Assembly (NCBI GenBank): GCA_021234155.1
Contig: JAJEKV010000001.1
Location: 30,578,177 to 30,642,176, forward strand
Direction of reading: 5' to 3'
DNA length: 64,000 nt
Origin: Isoetes taiwanensis
Taxonomy: Eukaryota > Streptophyta > Lycopodiopsida > Isoetales > Isoetaceae
This document shows positions 44,747 to 56,630 of this stretch, one piece after another (position 1 is the stretch's first letter; every line of letters starts with the position of its first letter). Made by a program: the position numbers and the translations under genes. The notes beneath the pieces were generated by a model. It worked only from the letters and a program-made list of their open reading frames with translations. It had not been told where the DNA came from and ran no database searches.

Positions 44747-45700
44747 GCAATGTGGAGGACATATAGTTACAAAATGCATCACACGTCCCACGTTGTGCAC
44801 AGGTTGTTGTTTTTGAGCTCAAAGTGCATTTTACTGCATTACTAACTCTCATAATATACCCAGGTTACCTGTTTATTTACCTAACAAACAAACAATATAT
44901 TATGAAGAAGGTCAAGAAAGGGCTGCCTTGAAACGTGCTGCAACAAAACACACGATGCTCATTGCCTGGTTCGAGCTAAATAAAATTGATCCCGTAGCTT
45001 GAAAATATACATATCCACTCCAAAAAAATCCAATCGATCCATGTCCCAGAAGATGCAGGAGACTGCAATCTACAATCTGGCTACCAAAGAGTGAAATGGA
45101 AAAACATCACAAGTGAAATTGTCTCTGAGCACATATCAGGATAGTTATAGCAAAAAAAGAAGATTATAGAAGCATCTTTAGGGAGCCAATGCATTCTAAA
45201 CTTTTCAACAAAGGATGATCAATATTTTCCAGGTTATTTGACAGAAGAGATGATTAATAATGTAAGCTGAACAAATTTACATTTATGTTCCTTGATCCAG
45301 GCGATTTAACCATGGTTTATGGATGCATGTAGCTTGACTTTCGCTTTGATCCTCCCAAGCCCATGCATTTATAAAAGGTTGGAGAGTATATAGTATCAGT
45401 GTTTCTGGAGAATATGCCATTGTAGTTATGATACTTGGAAGTGAAGGAGAGTATAGCTTGTTAGGATAGGGAGGCTATCCACTTGAAACTAGGCATATGT
45501 TGTCATGACCTCTAAAACTAAGTGCAGGCTTCCCTAGAAAGATTTTGCCCGTCTTTACCAACTCTGCAAATTGGAGAAAACAAAGACACTTTGCACAAGA
45601 CTACAGTGCCAAGATACAGTATATTTCCTGCACTTCATGTGTATATAGTGAACAAATTTCGTAATGTATGCCTTGATTCTAACCCTTGAATCTTCTACTT
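44747..45700. other. No gene seen
   Basis: AT-rich DNA after the truncated LTR. The short ORFs lack any recognisable domain. Confidence 0.4.
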
Positions 45701-46370
45701 ATCCTGGATGGAGGAAGCAACTCTCATATCTTAGAGGTGGATGAGCACCATTCGAAGCATTTCTGTTAGATGTGGATATTGGGAACTTCCAACATATCTA
45801 TAGAAGTGGGAGAAATAAACTTACAGGAGAGCCTTGAATTAATAGTTGTTCATGGCAACTATCCTTCAGAATTGAGACTAGAAAGCAATGGTTATACATA
45901 AAATAAATTAACAGGACGTTTCGAAGAGTGCCTTCCTGATGTTGAAATAGCAGTTATAACAGCAGATGGAAAACCACTCCAACATCAAATAAGTCTTGTG
46001 TTTAGATTTTATAGTGAAACATAGGACAAGGAAATACCGGACTTAATACTTGGAAAAAGACTCTCATTGCTCTTGATACTAATGACATTGCAACAGACAC
46101 TTTCTCTGTAATGCGTGCTGGAAAATCTTTAGAAGTTATGCCTTTTGCAGCTGGACTATATCAAGTACAATTATGTTGAAAAATTTTCATGGTCCACCAT
46201 CAAAGATGGAACTTAAAGGCCTAAAATCCAGTAGACAATTGATGTCATTAGAAATGAAATTAACAATTACTGACGTATATGGAAATAAATGTGTTCCTGT
46301 ATCAGACGTTAAGCTCTGCATTGAAGTGCGGGACGCAAGCAATGGGTGTCATTCCTTAACTAGTTAAAAA
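45701..46370 (+). pseudogene. Decayed fragment resembling GMI1/SMCHD1-type protein
   Basis: Reading across three frames gives consecutive protein-like blocks: LDGGSNSHI, SLELIVVHGNYPSELRLES, LTGRFEECLPDVEIAVITAD, GKPLQHQISLVFRF, then HGPPSKMELKG and MKLTITDVYGNKCVPVSDVK. The GPPxxLxL...V.V.D.YGN pattern is that of the Ig-like repeats in SMCHD1/GMI1 chromatin proteins. Several stops and frame changes lie within 650 bp, so this is a pseudogene or a row of mis-spliced exons. The family call comes from memory of the repeat pattern and is tentative. Confidence 0.35.
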
Positions 46371-47040
46371 AATAAAAATAAAAAATAAAAAAGGTAAAGA
46401 ACACTGAATTGTCAACATGTGGCCATACTATACGCCTTAACATTAAAAAAATAAAAATAAAAAAAGTGTTAACCAATTATAAAGAACATTGAATTGCGTG
46501 CCTTATTTAACACATTTTCCAACATGTGGCCATATTTTAGGACTTAACATAACGAAGTTCACGTGTATTTCATTGTTATGTTGTTATGATTGGCAATCTT
46601 CAACTTTATCCATGATAATTTTATTCATTAGAAACCAACACCCTCCAAGTGGCACTTTACAAAACAAACACAAAACTTTTCCAACAAGGAAATGAATAAG
46701 ATAAACAATTGAGGAAGTGGAACCTTGGCTGGAAAGCAGTAGAGCCAGAGCAACGTGAAGGTATAATAATAATATGAACAGACGAAACAAGTTGATGTTT
46801 AAACAATAAGGATAAGAAATGATGGCAAGGGCAGTTTGTAAAATGGTGTCTTTTACAAAATTTACAAAATATGAAGCAACATGGATAGTGATGAGAGAAA
46901 ACTGCATACAAGCTAGGTTAAAATTTATAAACATCATGATTTCATGGATTTCGAGCAAAAATTTTCAAGAGAAAAAGGGTAACATAAGCCTAAGGGATTG
47001 CAAGATAAAATGATTTTTATCGTTCACGGAGACCAAATGG
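46371..47040. other. AT-rich spacer, no gene seen
   Basis: Contains two A-rich AAAATAAAAATAAAAAA stretches (46367-46392, 46445-46465), each followed by related AAAGAACAYTGAATTG words, suggesting a small duplication. No supported coding sequence. Confidence 0.4.
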
Positions 47041-47850
47041 CTATGGTTTAACCAGGAAATCAGGCTCATAAGTGAGACCCCTGATAACATGCCCGCCGGT
47101 AGATCTTCCACCTGCAGGCATCCACTTGAAGGCATTGTGATCAATGTCATACATGAGTGTATTCCAGCTACACCAGCTATTAAAGCTGATGTAATCCTCT
47201 TCTTTTTCTGAGCATTGAAAATTCATAAAATGCTGCAAAGCCCTTAAAAAACTAGCAAGATGACCTGTTTGAGCCCTAACTTCAGACCAATTAACCCTAT
47301 TTTTGCCAAGCTCCCATACTTGAAACTTTTTTTTCTCCTGTGCCAGCCTGCCTGCCATAAGCAGCCTACCCTGGCATACAAACAGTGACCCATCATCTAG
47401 ATTTTGAAGGTCTGATTGCACCTGAATATTTTTCCAACTAGAAGCCTTCATGTCATATGCAATTAGCTGATATGGAGCCTCTGATAGGCAGTAAAAAGAA
47501 CTGCCATAAAACACTGCCCTCATTCCTGAAAAATCCTGAAAAATCCATGCCTCTGAAGCACCCCCCATTAACCAGGTCTCTGATGAAGAATCATACACCT
47601 CTGTTAGCATTACTTCTGGAGAAGAATCTGCAATTCCAGTCACCAAGACCTTGTAGGAATTTGTAGTAGGGCATGCTGCCATACCCATTATGTAGATCAG
47701 ATTAATCTGGTTGAGTTTGGGAAGGATTTTACATGAAGAACAGAGGGGGTTACAGACCAGCAAAAGGGGGCAAGCTTCTTCCTGGCTACTTAAACATATT
47801 AGTCCCCCTGCAGAGGCCACAACTGCAAGAGGAAGCGGTGAGCGGAAGGT
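47041..47850 (-). pseudogene. F-box/kelch-type protein, C-terminal part only
   Basis: A minus-strand open frame of about 265 codons ends at 47041. It reads PLPLAVVASAGGLICLSSQE, LLVCNPLC, a run of beta-propeller-like blades (SSSETWLMGGASEAWIFQDF, GSSFYCLSEAPYQLIAYDMK, LVCQGRLLMAGR-type strands) and a Trp-rich end. This is the usual C-terminal half of plant F-box/kelch substrate-adaptor proteins, which recruit targets to SCF ubiquitin ligases. The N-terminal F-box and start codon are absent. The frame runs up to about 47850, where LTR-like sequence begins, so the 5' part has been lost or separated. No F-box is found beyond the LTR. Confidence 0.65.
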
Positions 47851-47856
47851 AGATTA

Positions 47857-50083
47857 AAAAGTCTACTTCCGTCCCACGGAAGTAGATGACCTTTAGAGAT
47901 AAGAGGTCATTCAGGCATGCATTGATAGGAAAGCACCTCTAGTCAATGCCTACCACGGGAAGGATGCCATCCTTCACGCCCAAATACGGGGAGGACGCCA
48001 CCCTTCACGCCAAAGGCAACTAAAGGTGTAGGCATGAGTGTCATCCTAGGCATGATAAGGCGCTGTCTCCACGGCCACGATGGAAGAAGCATTATCTTCC
48101 TACGCCGGGAAATTAGTCTTGCATCCATGTAAATTGTAATTAATGGGTGGTTCCCTAACAACCAACTTTATAATAATTTAATGAATACTAACATAGCAGC
48201 CCAATAAGAGAAGTCTAGCGGCAGGAAGGTCGCACTACGAAGACTTGCAACACATAATTTTGTCATGATGTGTTGTAAGGAAACAATGAGGAACCTTAAT
48301 TAGACAATTTTGGAGCTATGTTTATAATAATGGCGTAAGCCATAAAATTTTTGTGAATAATAGACGATAAAGCAAGAGGATGAAATAACCTCTTATCATA
48401 AGTTTAATATTAAACAAATATGTGTTATAAATAATCAAAATGTTACCTTGGGGTAATCATGTTGTAAAGTTATATGTCTCAAATGTAATTGTAGGATATG
48501 CAGGGTTCCAAGGTGGGGAGACGCGTGATGCCGAGGACAGCATCAATTCAAGGTGGGGAGATTGTGACATTCCAATATAATATACGCCTCAAATATGTAT
48601 ATTATACTGCCACATCACACGTACTTGTCATCATGACAAGTACTAGCGAGACGTAAAGGGTTGCACCTAGGGGGCAAGGGTTGCACCTAGGGGACAACCT
48701 CGTAAGTTGTGCATGTTTAATAAACATATGCAACTATAAACACCATGCCAAATGGCAAAACCCCATTTGGCCAATATTAACCTAAACCCTAAGGGTTTCT
48801 ATATAAGGGCTTCCCCCTTAAACCCTAAACCCTTTCTTTTTTACAATTAAGGTTTCCAAGAGCCATTTCGACCAAGCCACCTAGTTCGCATTGCCAGGCT
48901 CTGAAAAGCCGTCTTTGCAGAACAGTTCTTCCAGCAGCAGCAGTCTTCAGCATGATCAGAGGCATGGACGCATTCCGAGGATCTGGAGCAAGTCAGACGC
49001 CAGGTAATTAGTCATTCTGTTATGCAAAGCTGCCTTTTAGCTTGGCAATGAGCTGGTTTAGCGTGTTAGTTCAGCCTTAGAGGCCTAATAGATCCAGAGA
49101 TCATAAGCCCTAACAAAAGAACCTAACTTTGGATGTTTAGGTAGGTAGATTAGATGTTATTCTACAATTCAGTGCTTGATGATGATGGTATTCATTCTAT
49201 GCTCTCCCGTGTATTGGGAAAGGGGGTAGAGACCCTAAAAGCCCTTAATACCCAATTAATGCGGCCTGTGCACAAGAGCCCGCCTAGTTGTGGGTGGAGG
49301 GGCTAGACCGATGAAAAAGGGGGACTTGTCCCATCACTGAATGATCCCTCTGGTGTGTAAAGCCTACCAGGGATCTTAGTGAGCTAGGCTTAATGGTTTG
49401 CCACTGAGTGTGGGCAAGGCATGAGCTCGACACCTTTGGGGTGATGCGTCTCCTTCCATGAGGTTAAGTCGAATAAGGGCAATGGCCCTCTAGCCACCTG
49501 TGATGGGCATGCATGCCTCTGGAGGGGAGATGACTCTCCTCCTGCCTCATCGGGACTGGGGAGATGCAACCCAGCAGTAGCCCTCTTGGATATGTACCCG
49601 GCAGGCTACGGTCCTGTCCCAATACTTGTCAATCTATTCTACAAAGTGTGCATAGGAGGGGCGGATGGAGTGGACTACCCAACAGCCATGTTCTTATGCC
49701 AGCCCAATTCATTGCCATGACTCGGTCTGCACTGACTTCTGGAGGCCCAAGCCGTCAGTCGATCCCCTATGAGTCTGAGCCCTGGGTAGGATCTTCCTCT
49801 TGTTGATGATATTAATGTTGTTGTATATGCTATGTTATGATCTGTTCACCCTTCGAGGTGGACTTCTTGATGTATTTATGTTATGTGCTCATGTTTGTTC
49901 ACGCTTCTGCAGCTAGGATGGTCCCGAAGGAAGACGGGCAAATGACCCATCCACTCTTCCCTCACTGGCCCAGTTCATGGGATTGGTGTCAGGTGGATGG
50001 CCCCTGCTAGTTTGGCTATCAGGGGGATGAACTCCGCCTTCGGATACGATGGGAGCATCGTAGACGAAGTAGGGGACGTCACA
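47857..50083 (+). repeat. Isolated LTR related to element D
   Basis: Homologous in reverse complement to both partial LTRs of D: it starts near GTCTACTTCCGTCCCACGGAAGTAGA (an 11-bp-arm hairpin) and ends GGGGACGTCACA. It supplies the full LTR length, about 2.2 kb. TATATAAG lies at about 48801, a plausible promoter. An 18-bp unit GGGTTGCACCTAGGGG is repeated at 48658-48695, and a GTACTTGTCA/TGACAAGTAC hairpin lies at 48621-48643. There is no matching target-site duplication, and the flanks are unrelated sequences (F-box gene, copia RT). It is not a clean solo LTR. Confidence 0.75.
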
Positions 50084-50085
50084 AT

Positions 50086-51330
50086 AATAAAACATATGAT
50101 CTAGTAAAGCGTCCTGAAGGAAAAAATATAGTTGGGAACAAATGGTTTTTAAAATTAAAAGGGGATAAGAGAAAACCTTACAAAAGTATAAAGCCAGACT
50201 TGTTGCACAGGGCTTCTCACAGGAAAAAGGTATAGATTATAAGGAAATGTTTTCTCCTAATGTTAAATTAACTAGTTTGAGAGCTATTCTAGCATATGCA
50301 AATGCCAGTAATCTTGAATCACATCATATGGATATAAGCACAACGTTCTTGTTTTTTTTTTTTTTTTTTTTTTGAAGAACGTGTTTTACTTCATATTATA
50401 CACTCAAAATTTCCAGAAATAAGAAATGTCCCTGAAGCATCAATCACTTTTAGATGATCACTCCATATTGGAATATTGGAGATCTGAAAGCAATTATACA
50501 ACTTCTTACAAATTTTTTGAAGCACCACCTGAGAAGAAATACGCTTATCATAAAAGACCTTTCTTCGCCTTCGCTTCCATACACTCCATATTAGCCAAGA
50601 CTTTGCCATGTGAAATGCAATCCTTTTAGAAGCAGTCCACTGATTTGGATAAATACCCAAAAGAAAGTGCTGACTATCCAAAGATACTCCAAAAAGAGAA
50701 TGCAGATATTGAGGAAGAAATTTACATGAAACGAGCTCCAGAATATGAGCAAGGAGAAGACATGGTATGGAAGTTAAAAAAGGTTGTTTATGGATTAAGA
50801 CCAGCTCCAAGACGTTAGAATCTGGCAGTAATCTTTATATTTTACGCAATGATGATAATTTTTGCATAATAGCCCTCTATATATAAGATTGTATAATGGC
50901 ATCAAATAGTACGGATTGCTTAAACCATTGCAAAACAGTGTTAAAAAAGAAATTTAAAATGATAGATCTAGGTGATCTTAAGCTATTTCTTGGTCTAAAA
51001 GTGCTAGAGACAGAGAACAAGGAACATTCAGGAAAAATGATCCTTATACAAAAATTGCTAGAGCTAGAAAAATGATCCTTATACAAACAAGGAACATTCA
51101 GGACATTTTAGAAAGGTTCAGTATGGCTGCATGTAATCCAGTCAAACACCTATGGTAGTTGGGGCAAATTTAAGTAATTAAATGTGTCCAAGCACAATTT
51201 CTGAACAAGCTCATATGAAAAAAGTATAGTACAAAAGCTAATTGGTTGTTTACTCTATGTGGCAAACTGTACACGTCCTGACATTGCTTATGCAGTTAAT
51301 TTTCTAAGTCGCTTTACAAACAATCCAGGA
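50086..51330 (+). pseudogene. Ty1/copia reverse transcriptase remnant
   Basis: Broken frames give the copia RT signature in order: YDLVKRPEGKNIVGNKWFLK, QEKGIDYKEMFSP, LRAILAYANASNLESHHMDI, ADIEEEIYMKRAP, VYGLRPAPR, MIDLGDLKLFLGLKVLETEN and [20 protein letters not shown]. It starts abruptly at the end of the isolated LTR. A LINE fragment interrupts it, and many stops are present. Confidence 0.75.
50350..50690 (-). mobile_element. 5'-truncated LINE 3' end with poly(A)
   Basis: Inserted in the copia remnant between the codons for DISTTFL and ADIEEEIYM. It begins (plus strand) with about 22 T, the reverse of a poly(A) tail. The minus-strand ORF contains NQWTASKRIAFHMAKSWLIW followed by a run of basic residues, the pattern found after the zinc-binding region at the C-terminus of plant LINE reverse transcriptases. 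The target-site duplication could not be resolved. Confidence 0.55.
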
Positions 51331-51715
51331 CAAGCACATTTATCAATCTCCAGATCATACTTGACAACAAGATCACCATCCTTACCCTGCATCCACAATA
51401 CAAACATAAACCTAATACACAATGCATAAATTTATCTTACTAGAAGGGACAAAGGATTTTGCTTCATATAAACTTGAGTGTGACTATTGCAGCAAATGAT
51501 CTTGTCTATCTATTAGAAACATTAAATGCAGTTGCACTCTTCTCGAGCCTGGGGTATCTTAACTCAGTGTCAGCCCACATTTTGCTGGCAAAGGAGATAA
51601 CATTGTCATCCTGGAGTAATGCCAAGCCAATTGCCTTTTTTTGTGACACTAATATAAGCTTTAAAATGTTTCTCAAAGTCTGGAGGCTTTAGAAAAATAG
51701 AATGACAAATAGCAT
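51331..51715. other. Unassigned spacer
   Basis: Sits between the copia remnant and the family-2 remnant. No coding sequence or repeat is recognised. Confidence 0.4.
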
Positions 51716-54150
51716 TTATGATCTTGTCAAAAGATTTTTGGCATGTTTCATTCCAATCAACCAATGAGGAACATACATTCTCAAAAAACTTGTCATACCT
51801 AAGAAGCTTTTCACCTGTTTGAGTGTCTTAGGAGGAGCAAGCTTCTTCAAATCCTCAATTTTATTTTTTGCAACATGAATGCCTTTTGTGGACACTTCAT
51901 GTCCTAGCAAATCTCCTTTTGAGCATAAAAATACACATTTCTTTGGATTTAGGCTGACACCTCCTTTCATACACATGGCAAATAATTTTGTTAGATAATC
52001 AAAGTAATCCTTGCAGGAAGTACCTAAGCAAAGATCATCCAGAAAAACTCAAAATGCTGCTGGAGGCATATCCTCGAAGATAGTATCCATGGCTCTCTGG
52101 AAAGTTGATGCATTCATCAGTCCAAAGGGCATTCTCCTCATTGCAAATGTTCCCCATGGTGTGACAAAAGATGTCTTGGGCTAATCCTCTTCCATGATGC
52201 TTATTTGATTAAATCCTGAGAATCCATCTAAGAAAGAATAGATCTCTTTTTTTACAACAGCATGCAATACTTCTTCTAGGAAAGGCAAAGGATAACAATC
52301 TTTAATGGTGGCCTTATTTAAATACCTGTAATCAATACAAATTCTAATAGTTTTGTTTTTCTTTTCTACAGGCACAATGCAAGACAACCATCCTGGGTTC
52401 ACTATTTCTGAGATTGCACCAGCATCTCCCATTTTATATAATTCTTCCTTAATTAGGCCAAGCAAAGATGCATTAATTATTCTCAATTTTTGCACAACAG
52501 GTTTCATGCCTTCTTTAATTTTTATTTCAAACTCACATACACCTTTATCAACACCAATCAGTTCATTGTAATCCCAAGCAAACACATCTTTCCATTCATC
52601 AAAGAATTTAGTGACAAAAGATTCATCCTCTTCTTTGAATAAATCTCCAATATATAAAACCCTATCTTGACCCTTTTTATTTACTTTTACCTCTTTTACC
52701 TGCTTTTCTTCACTTGCATTAATTACCAAGATAGGATAAAGTTGTTGCAGATCATCCGTTTCCAAATCTTCTTCTTGAATTGCTCCTTCAGCTAAATGTT
52801 CGAGTAGAACACTTTTGCACAATGCATCAGTCTCACCATTTTGCTCTCTTGGCACATGGCATAATTTCCAAGACTCAAAGTTTGTCAATTCTCCTAAAGC
52901 TTTGTCTCTTAATAGAATCATATCTTCATTTTTTGCTTGATACTCCCCCAATACCTGTCTGCAAACAAGTTGTAACTCTCCAAATATGACAATGTTTGGC
53001 AAGCAACCTATTGGAGGAGTCTTTGAGAATTGCAGCAGAAGAGGCCACACTCAATCTCTTTGAGACACCACCATCAAACCATAAAAAAAGCAAAGCTTTC
53101 TTTTTTTGACAAATTTACCTCAATAGGACGTTCTATATTTTGTACTTGCTCATTTGTAGCTAGCTCATATTCTCCACAGGGATTTGACACCAGAATATCT
53201 TCTTCAATGAAATTCAGAGCTTCAAATTCTTCCACCTTATTGTAGAGAGTTACCTTTTTTCTGCCATTGGATATGGTGCACTCTCCTCTTGACCACACAG
53301 GTCTTGCATCTACTATTGATAGCCATTTCCTTCCCAAGAGTAGATCATAAATGTCAAATTTCTCATCTATTCCTTCAAATGCAACAACCACAAAGTTAGC
53401 AGCTACAACTATTCCTTCTACATCAATTGGCACATTGCTAACTATTCCCATAGGATTAATTTTAGTGTTTGAGAATGATTTTAAGACCATAGGAGCTTTC
53501 TTGTCAATTTCTAGGCCACATAATCTCATGATAGGATGAGGCATCACATTAAGTGGTGATCCTCCATCCAACAACACTTTGGTCAAAATCTTTTACCCAT
53601 TCTGGCCACACATGTAAAGGCTCCTGGATCATAGTCCTCCTGAGTCAGAACATGCCCCTCACTGTGATTTCTGAGAGCAAATTCATCTTCCTTGGTCAGA
53701 TTCAGGACCTTTTTTCTATAGGATGGAGCAATTTTCAGCAGTGTTAGTAAATCAACACTAATTTTAGAATTTTTAAGCAAAGATTCAAAATCCTCATTCT
53801 CCTTATCCTTTCTCAAGTATTTCTGACAAGGGGGAGGAGGTACAACCATATTTTGTTCATTTTCCTTGTGTTTCAGTGTATTGGCTTCCTCATTCACTTG
53901 AACTTGCTCTTTGTCTTTTGCATTATTCATTCCTCTTGTGTGAACAGCAATGATTTCTTCCTGCTCTTCAATTTCTTGCACAAATCTGACATAAGCACTT
54001 GGCTCATTAGCTTTAGATTTTTCTTGTCTAGCAAAGTATTCTTTGACACTGCACCTACATGGAGGGTATATTCTCTTCTTGGGTCTGGAACTCTTCATTT
54101 CTTGAAGTTGTTTGGTTACTTCAATCAGAGCCTCAGACACTTTGGTTCTG
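51716..54150 (-). pseudogene. Family-2 Ty3/gypsy remnant: gag end-PR-RNaseH-RT (minus strand)
   Basis: Read from 54140: gag C-terminus with the zinc knuckle deleted (PPCRCSVKEYF), then protease (LLDGGSPLNVMPH, about 53570), then the upstream RNase H region. The start of that RNase H is damaged, and its third acidic site reads FGELQLV instead of FGDSQLV; it ends in ETDALCKS (about 52815). A linker (FAWDYNELIGV) and RT follow (IRICIDYRYLNKATIKDCYP, FLDGFSGFNQI), with a damaged catalytic region and the RT end at 51976-51716. No integrase or LTR is attached. A frame of about 290 codons (53050-52181) joins RNase H directly to RT, which proves the domain order in family 2. Confidence 0.83.
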
Positions 54151-54660
54151 CATCTTCCATTTTTTATTTCTTCTTGTTCTTTTGAACAACATAGATTGGT
54201 ACAGGCCCTGGTCCTATGTACTCCTGCTCATAATCTGGAAAGAAAGGATCATGTCTTTAGATCTAGTGCCTTCTCATCCATATGTGCATCAGAAGCTAGT
54301 TCTATTTTTCTTTTTGACACACTTGAAATCGAGTAGTACTAGGTTTGAAGGCAGCTTTCAATCAAGTGGATGCCACATATGTGGTAGGGCAACATGCTCA
54401 GGAAGTGTAGTCTAAAATCGGTGCCCCCTAGGCAATGGTATTTACTGAAAGGCCGATATGTTCGAATATGGAAACATTGAGTTTGCAAGCTAGTATTGTG
54501 GGGTGGGAAGGGAAGTCTATACTTACGATTACATGCTTCTGCCATTGTTTTTTGGTTGCCTGAAGGGCAAAACCTTGGGGCGTGGGTTGAGGAATTGGCA
54601 TATTCCAGCATCTTCCATAAAATATGCTGATTGGATGATTGAGATGTGTGCTGGAGCTAT
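54151..54660. other. Unassigned spacer before LTR C
   Basis: No recognisable gene or repeat. Confidence 0.4.
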
Positions 54661-56587
54661 GTGTTGCCCCCAAAGGGCAACATGCTAATTGTGATCTATG
54701 CATTCAAACTAGGTCAACTCATCTTGGAAGACTAGGTCAAAAATTGGAAGATTTGGTAGACAATGCTGATGTGGAGGTCCAAGAGATGCTTATTTTTCAA
54801 GTCAAGTTGAAAGTTCACAAGAGGTATTTTATTTGAAATCAAATGCTTAGTCAAGAATATTCCCTAGAAGAATCTGGGTTATGAAGTTTGGAAGACATCT
54901 TTTGAAGATTGGAAGTTCAGAGTTTGGAAGACCCCATGGTACTTGATTCCACCCCTTAGCCATCCTTATCCAATTTTTATTCATATTCTAGCCATTTTCC
55001 TACATCTATATTCTCTTTTGTTCACCCTTGCATACCCTATCATGCTTTGCCCAATTCCTTCTTTTCTAATGCATCCATATTCCCCCATAAGTTATTCCCA
55101 CCATTGCCTCCATATCTTTTACCCTTTTACTTCTTATGCCACATTTTTTGCAAATTTCCCTAGCCTAAATCCTCTTGCAACTTTCTATACCCTTATGCCT
55201 ATCTATCATTGTGCCATGCTACATGTATACTTTGTGGAATATTCCCGATTATGATGCCCAAAAAAACTTGGCATATTCCCAAAAAATTAGGGTTGCCATT
55301 GCTTAAATGATCCACTTCTTCAACTTTTTCATGAGTAACCTCTTAAAACCATGGCCTAGCTTTGCAAAACTATAAAAATATGGCATATTCCTAGAATATA
55401 CGGGCCAAAATACGGAATCGTATCGCGCTATTTTCAGAAAAAATACAGCCGAGAACCCTAAATTTCTGCTTCCATCTCGAATCATGCCGGATTTGGCTCC
55501 ATAGCCCTCGAAACTTATCTATTTTCACCTTCCCGCCCTCTAAGAACCGAATAAACCCATCAATCAAGGCTAAGATTAAGTAAACATTTGAAAATTAAGC
55601 TATATACAGGGGATTCGACAAAAGAACTGACTTGAAGGCCCAGAAGCGATCAAACCTTACAGTGATCATTGCTAAGTATGACTTGAAGGATTTTTGAAGA
55701 CTCTGAGTACTCCCCGATCAGATCCAAAGAGATTTGGTCGAATTTATCTTCTAAAATTATCTGATGACCTGAAGTTGATATTTTCTTACATTTGAAGTAC
55801 TGAAGTACCATTATCCATTATTATTATGATTGATCTACCTCTATATCAATGAAAAATTGATGCCAAGTTGAAGAAATTCTCTCTGATATGATTCTTGACA
55901 ATTTTGTCTTCCAAAATATCTTACAGAAAATTCCCATGTATTCTTAATTGCTTTTGGTCCAGTTGCCCTCAATCCCTGATACACCTGAGACCCTTATGCT
56001 TTGAAAAAAACAAAAAATTCCATTTACAACTCGAGTTAGAAAAAATTGCATTCTGTTTTTTACTGTTCTTGACTGTATTTTGCAAAATCTGAATGCATAA
56101 ATATCTATGAGCATCCAAATAAAGATCTGACATCATATCCACACTCCAGAATGCTCTTGTGAGGTATTGGCTTTGAAACTTCTCAAAAAAGTGATCAGAA
56201 ACTCTAGTTCCATTTTCCTGATCACTGTTTTACAGTTTGACTGCCATTGACCAATTTTTGACCCCACTTTAAGCTTGAATATTTCCCAAAATAATGATCT
56301 GACTTGGTCAGGAGTTTCACCATCAGCTTCCAGCAACTTCTTTGTGCCAGTCTAAATCATTTGACCCAAGTATTCAATTCATTATCGACTGCCACATCAA
56401 TTTGAATCAGGGCTCCATTTTCTAGAAATGGGAAAGGTATGGGAACTTTGAGTTTTTGGCTTTTTTGATGGATTTATCTTCCATAGACTGATCACCTTAA
56501 GTGATCTGGAGGTCCTAACCCCAATTTGAGTTTATACTCAAGTTGGCTTATTGAAGTTGACCTTTGAAGCCAGGTTGAGGGTCAACA
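54661..56587 (+). repeat. Family-1 5' LTR, copy C (1,927 bp)
   Basis: Starts TGTTGCCCCCAAAGGGCAAC and ends GGTCAACA; a tRNA-Gln-type PBS follows at 56591. The first 900 bp match the 3' LTR at 63085 closely, but with block differences: 15 bp (ACTTGATTCCACCCC) present only here and about 24 bp (CTTTTATCCTTTGAAATTTCC) present only there. Confidence 0.88.
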
Positions 56588-56630
56588 TTTTGGAGGTCCT
56601 ATCGAGATACTACCTGGATCTTGAGAACTC

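Noticed and set aside
47857-50083. Clean solo LTR from LTR-LTR recombination
   Set aside because: No matching target-site duplication, 5' edge not sharp, and flanks are unrelated sequences.
54943-55254. 103-codon plus-strand ORF (also at 63451)
   Set aside because: Lies inside family-1 LTRs; the repeated small ORF is shared because the LTRs are shared, with no sign of coding selection visible.
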